Positions 62,499-64,000 of a DNA stretch of 64,000 bases are shown here, one piece after another. The translations under genes and the position numbers were made by a program. Source of the DNA: Streptomyces sp. NBC_00572. GTDB taxonomy: Bacteria > Actinomycetota > Actinomycetes > Streptomycetales > Streptomycetaceae. The notes beneath the pieces were generated by a model. That model made no database searches. It worked only from the letters and a program-made list of their open reading frames with translations, and was not told the origin of the DNA. Numbering within the stretch: the stretch's first letter is position 1; every line of letters begins with the position of its first letter. Location of the stretch: NCBI RefSeq assembly GCF_026341815.1, contig NZ_JAPENX010000001.1:5146001-5210000 (forward strand). The letters run 5' to 3'.

Positions 62499-63841
62499 CA
62501 GAAGTCCCACCCTTCCTCGTCCTCGACGACCGAGACGGCCTTGGCGGTGGCGAAGGACTCGCCCGCCATGCCTGCCGCGAGCGTGGTGCCGTCCGCCGGG
62601 TCGATCAGCAGGAACGAACCGGTACGGCGCGAGTCCGCGTACGCGTCGAGCGCGAGCGGCTCGGCGGTGCGCACCACGACCCGGCCGATGTCGTTGGTGA
62701 CCAGCTGCCCCGGGTTCGGGTGCTGCGAGAGGTCGTCCAGGGTCAGCCGCGAGGGGATCTCCTTGACGATCGCCTTGACCGTGCGGGTGGTGTGCTTCAG
62801 GAGCACCCGCTGGCCGACGGCGAGCGCCCGGTCCGCCACGTGGCAGACGGTCGCCTCGATGTCCTGGGTGGTCGCCGGGGCGTCACCGCTCGGGGCGAGC
62901 AGGTCGCCGCGCGAGATGTCGATGTCGTCGGCGAGCCGGATCGTGACCGACTGCGGGGCCCAGGCGATGTCCACGGACTCGCCCAGCGCGTCGATCCCGG
63001 TGATCGTGGAGGTCTTCCCCGACGGCAGGACGGTGATCTGCTCGCCGACCCGGAAGGCACCGGCCGCGATCTGACCGGCGTAGCCCCGGTAGTCGGGGTG
63101 CTCGGCGGTCTGCGGGCGGATCACGTACTGCACGGGGAATCGCGCGTGGCAGGCCGTCAGGTCGTGGCTGACCGGGACGGTCTCCAGGTGCTCCAGGACC
63201 GTCGGGCCGCCGTACCAGTCCATGTTCGCGGACGGCTCCACGACGTTGTCGCCGGCGAGCGCCGAGATCGGGATCGCGGTGATCTCCGGGACGCCGAGCT
63301 CGGAGGCGTACGTCGTGAACTCCTCGGCGATCGCGGCGAAGACGGGCTCCCGGTACTCGACCAGGTCCATCTTGTTCACGGCCAGGACCACGTGCGGGAC
63401 GCGGAGCAGGGCGGCGACGGCCGCGTGCCGACGGGTCTGCTCGACCACGCCGTTGCGGGCGTCGACCAGGACCACGGCCAGTTCGGCGGTGGAGGCGCCG
63501 GTCACCATGTTCCGGGTGTACTGCACGTGCCCGGGGGTGTCGGCGAGGATGAAGCGGCGGCGGGGCGTCGCGAAGTAGCGGTAGGCCACGTCGATGGTGA
63601 TGCCCTGCTCGCGCTCGGCCCGCAGACCGTCGGTGAGGAGCGCCAGGTCGGGCGCCTCCTGGCCGCGGGAGCGCGAGGCGTGCTCCACGGCCTCCAGCTG
63701 GTCGACGAGGACCGACTTGGAGTCGTGGAGGAGGCGGCCCACCAGGGTGGACTTGCCGTCGTCGACGGAGCCGGCGGTGGCGAAGCGCAGCAGGGTGGTG
63801 GCCGCCAGCTGCTCGGACAGCTGCTCGGTGGACGTGCTCAT
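62498..63841 (-). CDS. cysN: sulfate adenylyltransferase subunit 1 CysN
   Basis: A 447-residue GTPase subunit of ATP sulfurylase. G1 is GSVDDGKST (24-32), switch II is DTPGHVQYTRNM, G4 is NKMD, and two beta-barrel domains follow. GTP hydrolysis drives adenylyl sulfate formation by CysD. It overlaps the cysD stop by one base (TAATG). No APS kinase domain is fused to its C-terminus, so cysC is probably separate, as in S. coelicolor. Confidence 0.96.
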   Translation of the reverse strand: MSTSTEQLSEQLAATTLLRFATAGSVDDGKSTLVGRLLHDSKSVLVDQLEAVEHASRSRGQEAPDLALLTDGLRAEREQGITIDVAYRYFATPRRRFILADTPGHVQYTRNMVTGASTAELAVVLVDARNGVVEQTRRHAAVAALLRVPHVVLAVNKMDLVEYREPVFAAIAEEFTTYASELGVPEITAIPISALAGDNVVEPSANMDWYGGPTVLEHLETVPVSHDLTACHARFPVQYVIRPQTAEHPDYRGYAGQIAAGAFRVGEQITVLPSGKTSTITGIDALGESVDIAWAPQSVTIRLADDIDISRGDLLAPSGDAPATTQDIEATVCHVADRALAVGQRVLLKHTTRTVKAIVKEIPSRLTLDDLSQHPNPGQLVTNDIGRVVVRTAEPLALDAYADSRRTGSFLLIDPADGTTLAAGMAGESFATAKAVSVVEDEEGWDF

Positions 63842-64000
63842 TAGAAGTACCCTTCGCGCTTGCGGTCTTCCATCGCTGCCTCGGACATCTTGTCGTCGGC
63901 GCGGGTCGCGCCCCGCTCGGTGAGCCGGGAGGCGGCGATCTCGGCGATGACGGCGTCCAGCGTGGTGGCGTCGGAGTCGACGGCGCCGGTGCAGGACATG
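63841..64000 (-). CDS. cysD: sulfate adenylyltransferase subunit 2 CysD, 3' end only
   Basis: The last 52 codons of cysD. It ends with the family's conserved tail: TGAV, ASRLTERG and KREGYF before a TAA that overlaps the cysN ATG. The remainder lies beyond the window. CysD makes adenylyl sulfate from sulfate and ATP. Confidence 0.9.
   Translation of the reverse strand, partial: MSCTGAVDSDATTLDAVIAEIAASRLTERGATRADDKMSEAAMEDRKREGYF

Overview
The window reads as a stretch of Streptomyces chromosome. Overall G+C is very high, nearly every codon ends in G or C, and start codons are ATG, GTG and occasionally TTG. Several genes are of types typical of this genus: a K15-type DD-transpeptidase, a SAV2148-type HEPN protein, the TreY/TreZ trehalose route, a mycothiol-era DsbA-like reductase, and a sulfate assimilation block in the cysD-cysN-ABC transporter-CbiX order I recall from Streptomyces coelicolor. 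Two genes carry the rare TTA leucine codon. I see about 61 protein genes (59 well supported plus two doubtful small frames), no rRNA or tRNA gene, no insertion sequence, no prophage and no CRISPR array.

Left part (1-17.5 kb). An MNIO/DUF692 enzyme is followed directly by a TIGR04222 membrane protein with a Cys/Ser/Gly tail. Next come a secreted lipase, a PTH2-type peptidyl-tRNA hydrolase, an AIM24-ABC ATPase-permease operon, a lipoprotein polysaccharide deacetylase, a coiled-coil HTH regulator with a TTA codon, a polyphosphate kinase 2, a PhoX-like Tat-exported protein, OsmC, ZapE, a RibD-like reductase, murC and msrB.

Middle-left (17.5-30 kb). A polymorphic-toxin locus alternates deaminase and SUKH genes: a large exported toxin with a C-terminal YwqJ-like deaminase, a SUKH-3 protein, a free-standing deaminase module and a second, longer SUKH protein. 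It is followed by an SDR enzyme, a gene relic, an EF-G paralogue, a glyoxalase-like protein, a P-loop kinase, and a NarL-type two-component system divergent from a DUF6223 membrane protein, with a perfect inverted repeat between them.

Middle-right (30-46 kb). Carbohydrate genes are dispersed here: treZ, treY and glgX together would convert glycogen or maltodextrin to trehalose. Between them lie a LysR regulator, an M24 peptidase, acetyltransferase and FHA proteins, a degenerate P450-like protein, a Ser-rich secreted protein and an MFS exporter.

Right part (46-64 kb). Two adjacent secreted proteins look like a copper amine oxidase split into an N-domain protein and a catalytic-domain protein. 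They are followed by a HEPN protein, an exonuclease, an epoxide-hydrolase-like protein, a phosphotransferase, a sugar ABC transporter without its ATPase, a DUF1697 protein, a DsbA-like protein with CPFA in place of CPxC, the K15-type transpeptidase, and the sulfur cluster (CbiX, sulfonate-type ABC transporter, cysN and the 3' end of cysD) running off the right edge.

At least eight genes have a -10-like hexamer exactly 6-7 nt before the start codon, a pattern that suggests leaderless transcripts.
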